This document shows positions 8,619-15,423 of a stretch of DNA of 17,510 bases, in pieces. How positions within the stretch are numbered: position 1 is the first letter of the stretch; every line of letters begins with the position of its first letter. Both the position numbers and the translations under genes were made by a program. The DNA comes from Opitutaceae bacterium (GTDB lineage: Bacteria > Verrucomicrobiota > Verrucomicrobiia > Opitutales > Opitutaceae): positions 1 through 17,510 of the forward strand of contig JAISTY010000180.1 of the NCBI GenBank assembly GCA_031272375.1. Direction: 5' to 3'. Below the pieces are notes generated by a model. It saw only the letters and a list, made by a program, of their open reading frames with translations. It was not told the DNA's origin and ran no database searches.

Positions 8619-8624
8619 TTGACG
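8619..8624 (+). promoter_or_regulatory. Candidate -35 element of the dcw promoter
   Basis: TTGACG lies 4 bases before the first MraZ box and 75 bases before the mraZ start. At 18 bases spacing the -10 position reads AGAAAT (8643-8648), a weak match lying within the boxes. Occupied boxes would then block polymerase. Confidence 0.35.
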
Positions 8625-8627
8625 GCG

Positions 8628-8662
8628 TGGGGGAAAATGGGGAGAAATGGGGCGTTGTGGAG
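8628..8662 (+). promoter_or_regulatory. MraZ operator: four direct boxes at 10-base spacing
   Basis: TGGGG occurs at 8628, 8638 and 8648, and a degenerate TGGAG at 8658, each separated from the next by exactly five bases (GAAAA, AGAAA, CGTTG). This is the known arrangement of MraZ-binding sites in E. coli, TGGGN repeats with 5-base spacers in front of mraZ. The array ends 37 bases before the mraZ ATG. It implies autoregulation of mraZ and the genes behind it. Confidence 0.85.
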
Positions 8663-8699
8663 AACTTCAGCTTAAGTCCCTCCACGACAAGTTATCCTC

Positions 8700-9149
8700 A
8701 TGTCCTCCGTGAAAACAATCTACACGCGCCTTTTCCGGCACTCGCTCGACGAGAAGAACCGGCTGACGATTCCGTCGGAGTGGCGCTGGGCGCACGGGGA
8801 GGAGGAGGCGTTCCTGGCGACGCCGCACCCGGACGGCTACGTGGCGGTGCTGCCGCCGGACGAGGTGGAGAAGCTGCGGGCGAAAATCTCCGCGATGGCG
8901 TTGACGGACCGGGAGGCGCAGGACGTGGCGGCGCGGTTTTTCTCGGGGACGAGCGCGGTGTGGTTCGACAAGCAGGGGCGCATCCTGCTGACGCCGGAGC
9001 TGCTGGCGCACGCGGGCATCCGTTCGGACGCGGTGCTCGTCGGCTCGGGCAACATGTTCAAAATCTACAGTCCGTCGCGCTGGGCGAAGGTCGAGCGGCG
9101 CACGGCGGGCGAGGGGCTGGGCGAGGCGATGAGGAGGCTGGGCATCTGA
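8700..9149 (+). CDS. mraZ: Transcriptional regulator MraZ
   Basis: MraZ is the first gene of the dcw cluster and a DNA-binding regulator of it. The 149-residue protein has the two AbrB-like half domains. The first contains [18 protein letters not shown] (12-29), and the second [21 protein letters not shown] (87-107). The paired DxKxRxxxP motifs are at 17-25 and 90-98. The family forms ring-shaped oligomers that contact direct repeats, and such repeats lie just upstream at 8628-8662. The start is the first ATG of the frame with the expected N-terminus; there is no clear Shine-Dalgarno (GTTATCCTC precedes it). rsmH begins two bases after the stop. Confidence 0.96.
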   Translation: MSSVKTIYTRLFRHSLDEKNRLTIPSEWRWAHGEEEAFLATPHPDGYVAVLPPDEVEKLRAKISAMALTDREAQDVAARFFSGTSAVWFDKQGRILLTPELLAHAGIRSDAVLVGSGNMFKIYSPSRWAKVERRTAGEGLGEAMRRLGI

Positions 9150-9151
9150 CC

Positions 9152-10174
9152 ATGAGCGCGGGAACGGACATTTTTTCCACGGCGGGACGCGGGGCGCTGG
9201 CGGCGGCGGCCTCCGGCGGGCACGCGCCGGTGTTGCTGGCGGAAGTGATGGGTCTGCTGCCGCTGGAAACGGGGCGGCGGTTTCTTGACGCGACCTTCGG
9301 CGGGGGCGGGCACAGCCGGGCGATTTTGGAGGCGGCGCCCCAGGCCGCGCTCACCGCCTTCGACCGGGATCCGGCGGCGGCGGCGCGGGCGGAGGCGTTC
9401 GCGCGCGGGTTTCCGGGGCGGTTCGTTTTCGCGCCGCGCAACTTCGACGAAGCCGGCGGGGCGCCGGAGACGGCGGATGTTTTCTTTGACGGGGCGCTTT
9501 TCGACCTCGGCGTGTCGTCGTTCCAGCTGGACGGGGCGGAGCGCGGGTTCTCGTTCCGCGCCGACGCGCCGGCGGACATGCGGATGGACACGCGCGCGGG
9601 CGTCCCGGCGTCCGAATGGCTGGAGACGGCGCCGGAGGCGGAGCTGGTCCGCGCCATCCGCGATTTCGGGGAGGAGCGCAACTGGCGGCGGGTTGTCCGC
9701 GCGATAACCGGGGCGCGGGGGAGCGGCGCCTTGTCGCGGACGGGTTCGCTGGCGGAACTGATCGCGGCGGCGGTTCCGGCGCGGGAGCGGTTCGCCTCGA
9801 AAATCCATCCGGCGACGCGGGCGTTCCAGGGAATCCGCATCGCGGTGAACGACGAGCTTGGGAGCCTGGAGCGGGCGTTGCCGGCGGCGTGGGGGCGGCT
9901 GGCGCCGGGCGGCGTGCTCGCGGTCATCAGTTTCCATTCCCTTGAGGATCGCGTTGTGAAGCGGTTTTTCAGGCGGTTGTGCGGGTTGCCGGAGGGCGCG
10001 TGGGACGGCAGGCCGCGGGACTTGCGCGTCCGTCTGGCGGAGCCGCTGACGCGGCGGCCCGTGACGCCCGGGGAGGCGGAGCTGGCGGCGAACCCGCGGA
10101 GCCGTCCGGCGAAGCTGCGGGCGGTCCGGAAACTTTGCGGCGCGGACGGCGGGGAAGGGAGGGGCGCGCCATGA
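9152..10174 (+). CDS. rsmH: 16S rRNA (cytosine(1402)-N4)-methyltransferase
   Basis: RsmH (MraW) uses S-adenosylmethionine to methylate C1402 in the decoding centre of 16S rRNA. The 340-residue protein shows HAPVLLAEV at 24-32, the SAM-binding loop [10 protein letters not shown] at 46-55 and FDRDP at 70-74. [10 protein letters not shown] at 118-127, [16 protein letters not shown] at 131-146, and later [20 protein letters not shown] and [15 protein letters not shown] complete the family pattern. The frame is open far upstream across mraZ, but ATG 9152 matches the family start and follows the mraZ TGA by two bases. About 20 residues precede the conserved HAPVLL block. The stop overlaps the ftsL start as ATGA, indicating coupled translation. 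Confidence 0.96.
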   Translation: MSAGTDIFSTAGRGALAAAASGGHAPVLLAEVMGLLPLETGRRFLDATFGGGGHSRAILEAAPQAALTAFDRDPAAAARAEAFARGFPGRFVFAPRNFDEAGGAPETADVFFDGALFDLGVSSFQLDGAERGFSFRADAPADMRMDTRAGVPASEWLETAPEAELVRAIRDFGEERNWRRVVRAITGARGSGALSRTGSLAELIAAAVPARERFASKIHPATRAFQGIRIAVNDELGSLERALPAAWGRLAPGGVLAVISFHSLEDRVVKRFFRRLCGLPEGAWDGRPRDLRVRLAEPLTRRPVTPGEAELAANPRSRPAKLRAVRKLCGADGGEGRGAP

Positions 10175-10587
10175 GAAGCCGGGCGAGAGCGTTCGCGCAT
10201 CCGACACTGCTGCCTTACGTGGCGTGCATCGGCATCCTTGGCATCGGGGGGGGGGGGATCGTGCTCCAGCGCGCGGAAATCGCGCGGCTGGCGAATCACC
10301 GGGAGGGGATGAAGGCCGCCATTGAGAAGTGCGAGAGGCGGCTGAAGGCGGCGGAGATGGTTGTGGCGAAGGAGCAGTCGGTGGAGGTGTTGCTGCGGCG
10401 CAACGAGGAGTGGGGTCTTGGGCTGGCGCCGCCGGCGGAGGCGCGGATCACGCGCGCGGGCGCCGCGACGGAGGAGCGGGCGGCGGCGCGTCGGAACCGC
10501 GCGTCGCTGACCGAGGGGCCGGTCGCGCCGGCGGGCGCGGGGCCGGCGGTGGTGTTCCGGCTTCCGGGGGCCGCGGGCGGGCGTTGA
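10171..10587 (+). CDS. ftsL: FtsL-like cell division protein
   Basis: FtsL sequences are poorly conserved, so this call rests on position and architecture. The gene lies between rsmH and ftsI. It encodes a 138-residue protein with a short basic N-terminus ([10 protein letters not shown]), one membrane segment (about 12-33) and a coiled-coil-like stretch at 34-80 rich in Ala, Glu, Arg and Lys. A low-complexity Ala/Arg/Gly/Pro tail of about 55 residues follows and is unusual. FtsL is a bitopic divisome protein that, with FtsB and FtsQ, activates septal synthesis by FtsW-FtsI. The start ATG overlaps the rsmH stop (ATGA). Residues 26-29 in the membrane segment are four glycines encoded by an unbroken run of twelve G. 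Confidence 0.75.
   Translation: MRSRARAFAHPTLLPYVACIGILGIGGGGIVLQRAEIARLANHREGMKAAIEKCERRLKAAEMVVAKEQSVEVLLRRNEEWGLGLAPPAEARITRAGAATEERAAARRNRASLTEGPVAPAGAGPAVVFRLPGAAGGR
10246..10257 (+). repeat. G12 homopolymer tract inside ftsL
   Basis: Twelve consecutive G bases fill codons 26-29 of ftsL exactly, in the middle of the membrane segment (Ile-Gly-Gly-Gly-Gly-Ile). The frame on both sides is sensible, so the length shown is the in-frame one. Adding or losing one or two bases would truncate the protein or alter its coiled coil. Confidence 0.9.
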
Positions 10588-10601
10588 GCGGAGGAACGGA
10601 C

Positions 10602-10670
10602 ATGGAGGCATTCGCAAAAATTTCCAAAACGGCGCGGCGTCCGGCGGGCGCGGAAGGGGGCGCGTCATGA
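10602..10670 (+). CDS. 22-codon ORF with strong ribosome site, overlapping ftsI
   Basis: The 79-base gap between ftsL and ftsI contains GGAGG at 10590-10594, well spaced before an ATG at 10602. That ATG opens a 22-codon frame (MEAFAKISKTARRPAGAEGG and two more residues). Its TGA at 10668-10670 overlaps the ftsI ATG at 10667-10669 as ATGA. No other start nearby has such a clear Shine-Dalgarno. It looks like a leader peptide that delivers ribosomes to ftsI, though its peptide resembles nothing I know. The alternative is that the GGAGG is a chance purine run and the ORF is not translated. Confidence 0.45.
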   Translation: MEAFAKISKTARRPAGAEGGAS

Positions 10671-12529
10671 GGCCGGGGCTGGTGACGCGCTGGCGCGTGG
10701 CGGTCGTGGCGGTTCTCCTGCTGATCGGCTTTGCCAGCGTCGGCTTGAGGCTGGCGTATCTGCAGGTGTTCGCGCGGGAGAAATTCATAGAGGGGGTGTC
10801 GAAGGCGCGCGGGAAGCAGGTGGACAAGAAAGGGTGGCGCGGGGACATCCTGGACGCCCGCGGGGATGTGCTGGCGACGACGCGTCCGGTGTGGGATGTG
10901 GGGGTGGATCCGCAGGCGGTGCTCGACAGGGACAAGGGAGAGCGGGGCAAGCTGGCGGAGTTGCTCGGACTGCCGCTCGCGGAGGTGGAGGCGGCCTTTG
11001 AACGGAAGACGCGGGAGACGCGCGGCGCGGACGGCATCGCGCGGACGGTGCCGAACAGGTGGGTCTTTTTGAAAAAGGGCGTGGAGGAGGAGACCTACCG
11101 GAAGATTCTTGGGCTGGGCTTCAATGGGCGGGGTATCAAGGGGGTGCGCAGCGAGCCGGACAACCAGCCGGCCCTCCGGAGGGCGTATCCGCACGGTCCG
11201 CTGGCGGCGCATGTCATCGGTTTTGTGGACAAGGCTGACGGCAGACCGCTGGGGGGCGTGGAGCGGTTCGCGGACTTTTACCTGCAGGGGAAGGACGGCT
11301 GGCGCGAGACGGAGAAGGACGGGCTGGGCAGGGAGCGGGCGGAGTTCATCAAACGCGAGGTTCCGGCGGAGCGGGGCTACGACGTGCAGCTGACCATTGA
11401 CATGATGGCGCAGCATCTCGCCGAGGAGGAGGTCGCTGCGATAACGCGGGAGTTCTCCCCCGCCAAGGTGAGCGTCATCATCAGCGATCCGCGGACGGGT
11501 TTCATCCTCGCGCTGGCCAACCATCCGACCTTCGACCCCAACGACTACAACAAGCTGACGAAGGAGGAGCACGCGAGGATGCGGAACATCGCGGTGACGG
11601 ACATCCTCGAGCCGGGATCCACGTTCAAGATCGTGGCGGTCGCGGGGGCGCTGGACGCGGGGCGGGTGACGCCGGAGACGCGCTTCGACTGCTCGCGAGG
11701 CTCGATTGAATACAAGGGCGTCACGCGGCGTTTCATGCCGGACGACCATCCGGCGGACCACCCCTTGAGCGTCGCGGAGATCCTCGCGCAATCGAGCAAT
11801 GTCGGGACGCCGCAGGTGGCGATGACGCTGGGCGACGAGAAATTCCACGAATACGTGCGGGCGTTCGGCTTCGGGGAGAAAACGGGGTTTCTCGGCGGGC
11901 AGGAGAAATTCCCCTTCGGCGTGGAGCACCTTGGTTTTGTGCGTCCGCCGGCGGACTGGAAGGGGACGGACATCACGCGCATCCCCGACGGCTACAGCGT
12001 GGCGGTGACGCCGATGCAGATTCACATGGCAATGGCGGCGCTGGCGAACGGCGGCAGGTTGTTGCGCCCGCAGGTCATCCGGCGCGTCAAGGACGCGGAG
12101 GGCGGGGTTGTCTTCGAGGCGGCGCCCGTCGTGCGAAGGGCGGTTGTGGCGCCGGAGACCGCGGCGCTCATGGCGCGTCTGCTCCGGGGCGTTGTGACGG
12201 AGGGGACGGGGCGCGCCGCGGACATCCCCGGACACGCGGTCGCGGGCAAGACGGGGACGGCGCAGAAGGTCGTCAACAAGCGCTATTCCCCGAGGAACCA
12301 CGTCGGCTCCTTCGTCGGCTTCTTCCCGGCGGAAAGTCCGCGGGTTGTGATTTCGGTGATTGTTGACGACGGCAGACCGGCGAACGGGCGTCCCGGCTAC
12401 GGGGCGGTGGTGGCGGCTCCGGGCTTCAGGCGCATCGGCGCGCGGCTCGCGCAATATTTGGACATCAAACCGGCGGCGGAAACACCGGCGTCCGGCGGCG
12501 TTCTGGCGTCGGGAAGGGGGGCGCGATGA
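10667..12529 (+). CDS. ftsI: Septal peptidoglycan transpeptidase, penicillin-binding protein (FtsI/PBP3)
   Basis: This class B penicillin-binding protein cross-links septal peptidoglycan in the periplasm with FtsW. Its 620 residues begin with a short cytoplasmic part and one membrane anchor (about 10-32, VAVVAVLLLIGFASVGLRL). The N-terminal PBP-dimer domain (about 55-230) starts with RGDILDARGDVLA. The transpeptidase domain contains the active-site STFK (S318 to K321), SSN at 376-378 and KTGTAQ at 528-533. No PASTA domains follow. The position between ftsL and murE supports FtsI rather than an elongation PBP2. Its ATG overlaps the stop of the 22-codon ORF and its TGA overlaps the murE ATG. 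Confidence 0.95.
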   Translation: MRPGLVTRWRVAVVAVLLLIGFASVGLRLAYLQVFAREKFIEGVSKARGKQVDKKGWRGDILDARGDVLATTRPVWDVGVDPQAVLDRDKGERGKLAELLGLPLAEVEAAFERKTRETRGADGIARTVPNRWVFLKKGVEEETYRKILGLGFNGRGIKGVRSEPDNQPALRRAYPHGPLAAHVIGFVDKADGRPLGGVERFADFYLQGKDGWRETEKDGLGRERAEFIKREVPAERGYDVQLTIDMMAQHLAEEEVAAITREFSPAKVSVIISDPRTGFILALANHPTFDPNDYNKLTKEEHARMRNIAVTDILEPGSTFKIVAVAGALDAGRVTPETRFDCSRGSIEYKGVTRRFMPDDHPADHPLSVAEILAQSSNVGTPQVAMTLGDEKFHEYVRAFGFGEKTGFLGGQEKFPFGVEHLGFVRPPADWKGTDITRIPDGYSVAVTPMQIHMAMAALANGGRLLRPQVIRRVKDAEGGVVFEAAPVVRRAVVAPETAALMARLLRGVVTEGTGRAADIPGHAVAGKTGTAQKVVNKRYSPRNHVGSFVGFFPAESPRVVISVIVDDGRPANGRPGYGAVVAAPGFRRIGARLAQYLDIKPAAETPASGGVLASGRGAR

Positions 12530-14202
12530 TCGGCTATCTGGCGACGGATCGGGGGCTGACGCGGGCGTTCCAGCTCGCGGCGGCGTTCGGGGACGGGACG
12601 GAGCGCAAGGCGCGGCGGGGCAGGCCGGCGTTGAGGCGGGAGCGGGCGGCGGCACCGGGCGGCGGTGGCGGCGCGGAGACCCCGCTGGAGACGGCGCCGC
12701 GGCTGTCGGATTTCATCCGCGCGGGGGACGCGCTGGCGGTTCGCGGGCCGTTGGACAGGCCGATTTCGGGCATCGCGCTGGACAGCCGGCGGGTGATGCC
12801 GGGGGCGTTGTTCTTCGCGCTGCCGGGGCTGCGCTCGGACGGGATGCTGTTTGTGGACGAGGCGGTGTCGCGCGGCGCGGTCGCGGTCGTCGGGAGGACG
12901 CTGCCGGCGCGGCTGCCGGCGCGGGCGACGTTCATCCAGGCGGAGGATCCGCGGCGGCTGCTGGCGCGCGTGGCGCGGGAGTATTACGGGAGGCCGGACG
13001 AGGCGATGGAGCTTGTCGGGGTGACGGGCACGAACGGGAAGACGACGGTCGCCCACCTGATCCGGCACCTGCTTGGCGGCGCGGGGCGGACGGGGCTGCT
13101 GGGGACGATCCACTACGATCTTGGCGCGCGGACGGTGCCCTCGTTCAGGACGACGCCGGAGGCGGTGGACATTTGCGGGATGCTGGCGCAGATGCGCGAG
13201 GCGGGCTGCCGGCGGGCGGTGATGGAGGTCAGCTCGCACGGCATCGCGCAGCGGCGCGTGGACGGGCTGCGTTTCGCGACGGCGGTTTTCACGAATTTGA
13301 CGCGCGACCACCTCGACTACCACGGGACGATGGAGGCGTATTTCGGGACGAAGGCCGGCTTTTTCACGGGGGCGACGGGAAGCGCGCCGGCGGAGGCGGT
13401 CGTGAACATTGACGATCCCCACGGGCGGCTGCTCGCGGAGCGGCTCCGGGCGGAGTGTCCGGGGACGCGCGTGACGACCTACGGCGAGAGCGGGGACGCG
13501 GATTTCCGCGCGGAGGCGGCGAGTCCGGGTTTCGGCGGCACGGCGTTCCGGCTGGTCTGCCCCGAGGGCGGGTTTGCCGTGGAGAGCGGTCTGGTGGGGC
13601 GGCACAACATCAGCAACCTTCTGGCGGCGCTGGCGGCGGTGTGGACGCGCGGCATGGGGATGGAGGCGGCGCTTGCGCGGCTGGCGTCCTTCGGGGGCGT
13701 GCCGGGGCGCATGGAGCGCGTCGAGGCGGGGCAGCCGTTCACCGTGCTGGTGGACTACGCGCACACGGACGACGCCCTGCGGAACGCGCTGGGGATGCTG
13801 CGGGCGATCACGGACCGGCGGCTGCTGGTGGTCTTCGGCTGCGGCGGCAACAGGGACCGGACAAAGCGCCCGCTGATGATGCGGGCCGTCCAGGAGCACG
13901 CGGACTTCGCCATCGCGACGGCGGACAACCCGCGCAACGAGCCGCAGGCGCGGATATTCGAGGACATGAGGGCGGGCGTCACGGACCCCGCGCGCGTCAT
14001 GTGGATAGAGGATCGCCGGCGGGCGATGAGCCTCGCGCTGGACATGTGCGGGCCGGGCGACTGCCTGCTGGTGGCGGGCAAGGGGCACGAGACTTACCAG
14101 GAGTTCGCGGACACGGTGACGCCGTTCGACGACCGGCAGGTTGTCCGCGAGTTGATCGGGGTGAAACGGGGGCTTGGGCGCGCGGCGGATGAAATATTGT
14201 GA
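12526..14202 (+). CDS. murE: UDP-N-acetylmuramoyl-L-alanyl-D-glutamate--2,6-diaminopimelate ligase
   Basis: MurE adds the third residue of the peptidoglycan stem peptide in the cytoplasm, using ATP. The 558-residue protein has the ATP loop GVTGTNGKTT at 165-174. SSHGIAQRRVDGL lies at 236-248, NLTRDHLDYHGTMEAYFGTKAGFF at 257-280 (K276 being the likely carbamylated lysine), and DYAHTDDAL at 410-418. DNPR at 467-470 is the meso-diaminopimelate recognition motif. The MurE fold appears to begin around residue 58 (PRLSDFI), leaving an Arg/Ala/Gly-rich N-terminal extension of about 57 residues. The start is supported by the ATGA overlap with ftsI. The stop TGA is followed, sharing its A, by an ATG that opens only six codons, and murF is absent. 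Confidence 0.95.
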   Translation: MIGYLATDRGLTRAFQLAAAFGDGTERKARRGRPALRRERAAAPGGGGGAETPLETAPRLSDFIRAGDALAVRGPLDRPISGIALDSRRVMPGALFFALPGLRSDGMLFVDEAVSRGAVAVVGRTLPARLPARATFIQAEDPRRLLARVAREYYGRPDEAMELVGVTGTNGKTTVAHLIRHLLGGAGRTGLLGTIHYDLGARTVPSFRTTPEAVDICGMLAQMREAGCRRAVMEVSSHGIAQRRVDGLRFATAVFTNLTRDHLDYHGTMEAYFGTKAGFFTGATGSAPAEAVVNIDDPHGRLLAERLRAECPGTRVTTYGESGDADFRAEAASPGFGGTAFRLVCPEGGFAVESGLVGRHNISNLLAALAAVWTRGMGMEAALARLASFGGVPGRMERVEAGQPFTVLVDYAHTDDALRNALGMLRAITDRRLLVVFGCGGNRDRTKRPLMMRAVQEHADFAIATADNPRNEPQARIFEDMRAGVTDPARVMWIEDRRRAMSLALDMCGPGDCLLVAGKGHETYQEFADTVTPFDDRQVVRELIGVKRGLGRAADEIL

Positions 14203-14222
14203 TGATTAAAAAAACTTTGTGA
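14202..14222 (+). other. Six-codon stub after murE (MIKKTL, stop)
   Basis: The murE stop and an ATG overlap as TGATG, the junction expected before a coupled next gene, where many dcw clusters have murF. The frame reads MIKKTL and then TGA. It may be the remains of a lost or moved gene start, or chance. The following 30 bases are T/G-rich and show no gene. Confidence 0.3.
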
Positions 14223-14254
14223 ATGTGGGGAGGGTTTTTGTTTTCCGGGTGGTG

Positions 14255-15058
14255 TCACCACGCGCCGAAAAACGACTCCGCGGCGGCGGTCGTTCGCGCC
14301 TGTAGCTCGGCAAGAGGCACGTTGAAAAGCCGCGCGGCGGCCTCTGCCGTGTGGCGCAGGAACGCCGGCTCGTTCTCCTTTCCGCGCAACGGGACGGGTG
14401 CCAGCCACGGCGCGTCCGTTTCGATCATCAGCCGGTCGAGGCCCTGTTCCAGCGCCGCCGCGCGGACGGATTCGGCGTTTTTGTAGGTCAGCACGCCCGT
14501 GAAGGACGCGCGTCCGCCGCGCCGCGCCAGCTCGCGCAGTTCCGCCGGTCCCTCCGAGAAGCAGTGGAACACCACGCGTCCCCAGTCCGCGCCGCTTTTG
14601 TCAATGATTTCGACGCATTCCGCGAAGGCCTTGCGCGAGTGGACGATTATCGGCGCGCCCACGGACTTCGCCACGCGCAGCCCCTCCGCGAACGCCGCCT
14701 TTTGAAAAACCATCAACCGCTCCGCCGCTGCCGCGTCCGCCGGCAGGTGAAAGCGATCCAGCCCCATCTCGCCGATGGCCGCCGGTTTTTCCCCGCCGTC
14801 CGTCCAGAACGCCTCCAGCGCGTCGAGCGCGGCCTCCCAGTTTTCGTCAACATTGCACGGATGCAGCCCCGCCGAGTAGCGGACGATGCCCGGATGCTCC
14901 TTCGCCAGCCCGCGATACAGTTCCCAGTCCTCCGGGGAGGTGCCGACGGTGAGCACGCCGCCGACGCCGGCCTCCCGCGCGCGTTCGAGGCGGACGGCGG
15001 TCTCGCCGCGCCGCGCGAAAACCTCAAGGTGCGTGTGGGTGTCAATCAGAGCATTCAT
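14255..15058 (-). CDS. tatD: TatD-family metal-dependent DNase
   Basis: TatD proteins are cytoplasmic TIM-barrel metallo-hydrolases with 3'-5' exonuclease activity on DNA and RNA. The 267-residue protein has the metal ligands H8 and H10 (DTHTHLE), E97 (GEMGLDRF), H140 (IIVHSRKA), H165 (VFHCFSEG) and D215 (ETDAPWLAP). GLHPC at 64-68 is also conserved. The ATG at 15058 gives the usual N-terminus, MNALIDTHTH. A longer frame from 15106 would add 16 residues encoded partly by a GCC triplet run and is less likely. The gene is convergent with murE, and its stop lies in a small inverted repeat (14249-14261) without a T run. Codons end mostly in G, opposite to the exported-protein gene on the same strand. 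Confidence 0.92.
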   Translation of the reverse strand: MNALIDTHTHLEVFARRGETAVRLERAREAGVGGVLTVGTSPEDWELYRGLAKEHPGIVRYSAGLHPCNVDENWEAALDALEAFWTDGGEKPAAIGEMGLDRFHLPADAAAAERLMVFQKAAFAEGLRVAKSVGAPIIVHSRKAFAECVEIIDKSGADWGRVVFHCFSEGPAELRELARRGGRASFTGVLTYKNAESVRAAALEQGLDRLMIETDAPWLAPVPLRGKENEPAFLRHTAEAAARLFNVPLAELQARTTAAAESFFGAW

Positions 15059-15119
15059 GCGCGCAACGAAGCCCGCCGCCGCCGCCGCCGCCAAGAAAAC
15101 AACCACGGTTTTTTTGTTT

Positions 15120-15294
15120 CAGCACAAAGGACACAAAGGGTCTCGCGAAGGTCACGAAGGATCCAAGCCGTTGAACAGAAGTTAAGGAGAGCAAACCGGA
15201 AGGTACTGTTCTTATGCGGTGCCCCGCGGCAGGATACGTCCCTCTTCATCCCTCTTCTTATCTTCTGTTAAAAACCTTCGTGTCTTCGTGTGAG
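15120..15294. repeat. Dispersed palindromic repeat, element B
   Basis: The gap from tatD to the ATPase gene (15059-15423) has a run of six GCC triplets at 15075-15092, this element, a half copy of element C and a possible promoter. Element B has outer inverted arms ending in GGTCACGAAGG (15150-15160) and starting CCTTCGTGTCTTCGTGTGAG (15272-15291). The inner arms are TTGAACAGAAGTTAA at 15171-15185 and TTATCTTCTGTTAA near 15258-15271. The first inner arm is the exact inverse of one in element A. It contains no gene. Confidence 0.65.
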
Positions 15295-15305
15295 CCAAAT
15301 GTTCC

Positions 15306-15352
15306 AAACCAACCACGGATTGCCCGGATTTTGACGGATTCCACGGATGGAA
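15306..15352 (+). repeat. Element C, left copy (half element)
   Basis: This 47-base stretch begins AAACCAACCACGGATTGC and ends ACGGATGGAA. It matches 16679-16724 in the same orientation with one gap and about seven differences. Only the left arm of the palindromic form seen downstream is present here. It lies 71 bases before the ATPase gene. Confidence 0.7.
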
Positions 15353-15379
15353 CTTATCGGTTTCTCGATTTTGTGAACA

Positions 15380-15391
15380 TATAAATTGACA
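15380..15391 (+). promoter_or_regulatory. AT-rich promoter-like stretch before the ATPase gene
   Basis: TATAAA at 15380-15385 is followed at once by TTGACA at 15386-15391. TTGACA could be a -35 with a weak TTCATC -10 at 15410-15415, or TATAAA could be a -10 with a weak -35. The region is the most AT-rich near this gene. Choosing between the two is not possible from sequence alone. Confidence 0.25.
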
Positions 15392-15423
15392 CTTTTGGGA
15401 ACTTGTGAGTTCATCATGTTGCC

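Noticed and set aside
8500..8700. A replication origin suggested by DnaA-like sites
   Set aside because: There is only one exact box, no AT-rich unwinding region and no dnaA or dnaN nearby.
10448..12655. A 735-codon open frame on the minus strand opposite ftsI
   Set aside because: It is Arg/Pro/His-rich shadow coding opposite a gene with all three transpeptidase motifs.
14249..14261. GTGGTGTCACCAC as a terminator between murE and tatD
   Set aside because: The paired stem is short, the loop is tight and there is no T run after it on either strand.
15059..15106. Longer start for tatD at 15106
   Set aside because: The added residues come largely from a GCC triplet run and precede the conserved MNALIDTHTH start.
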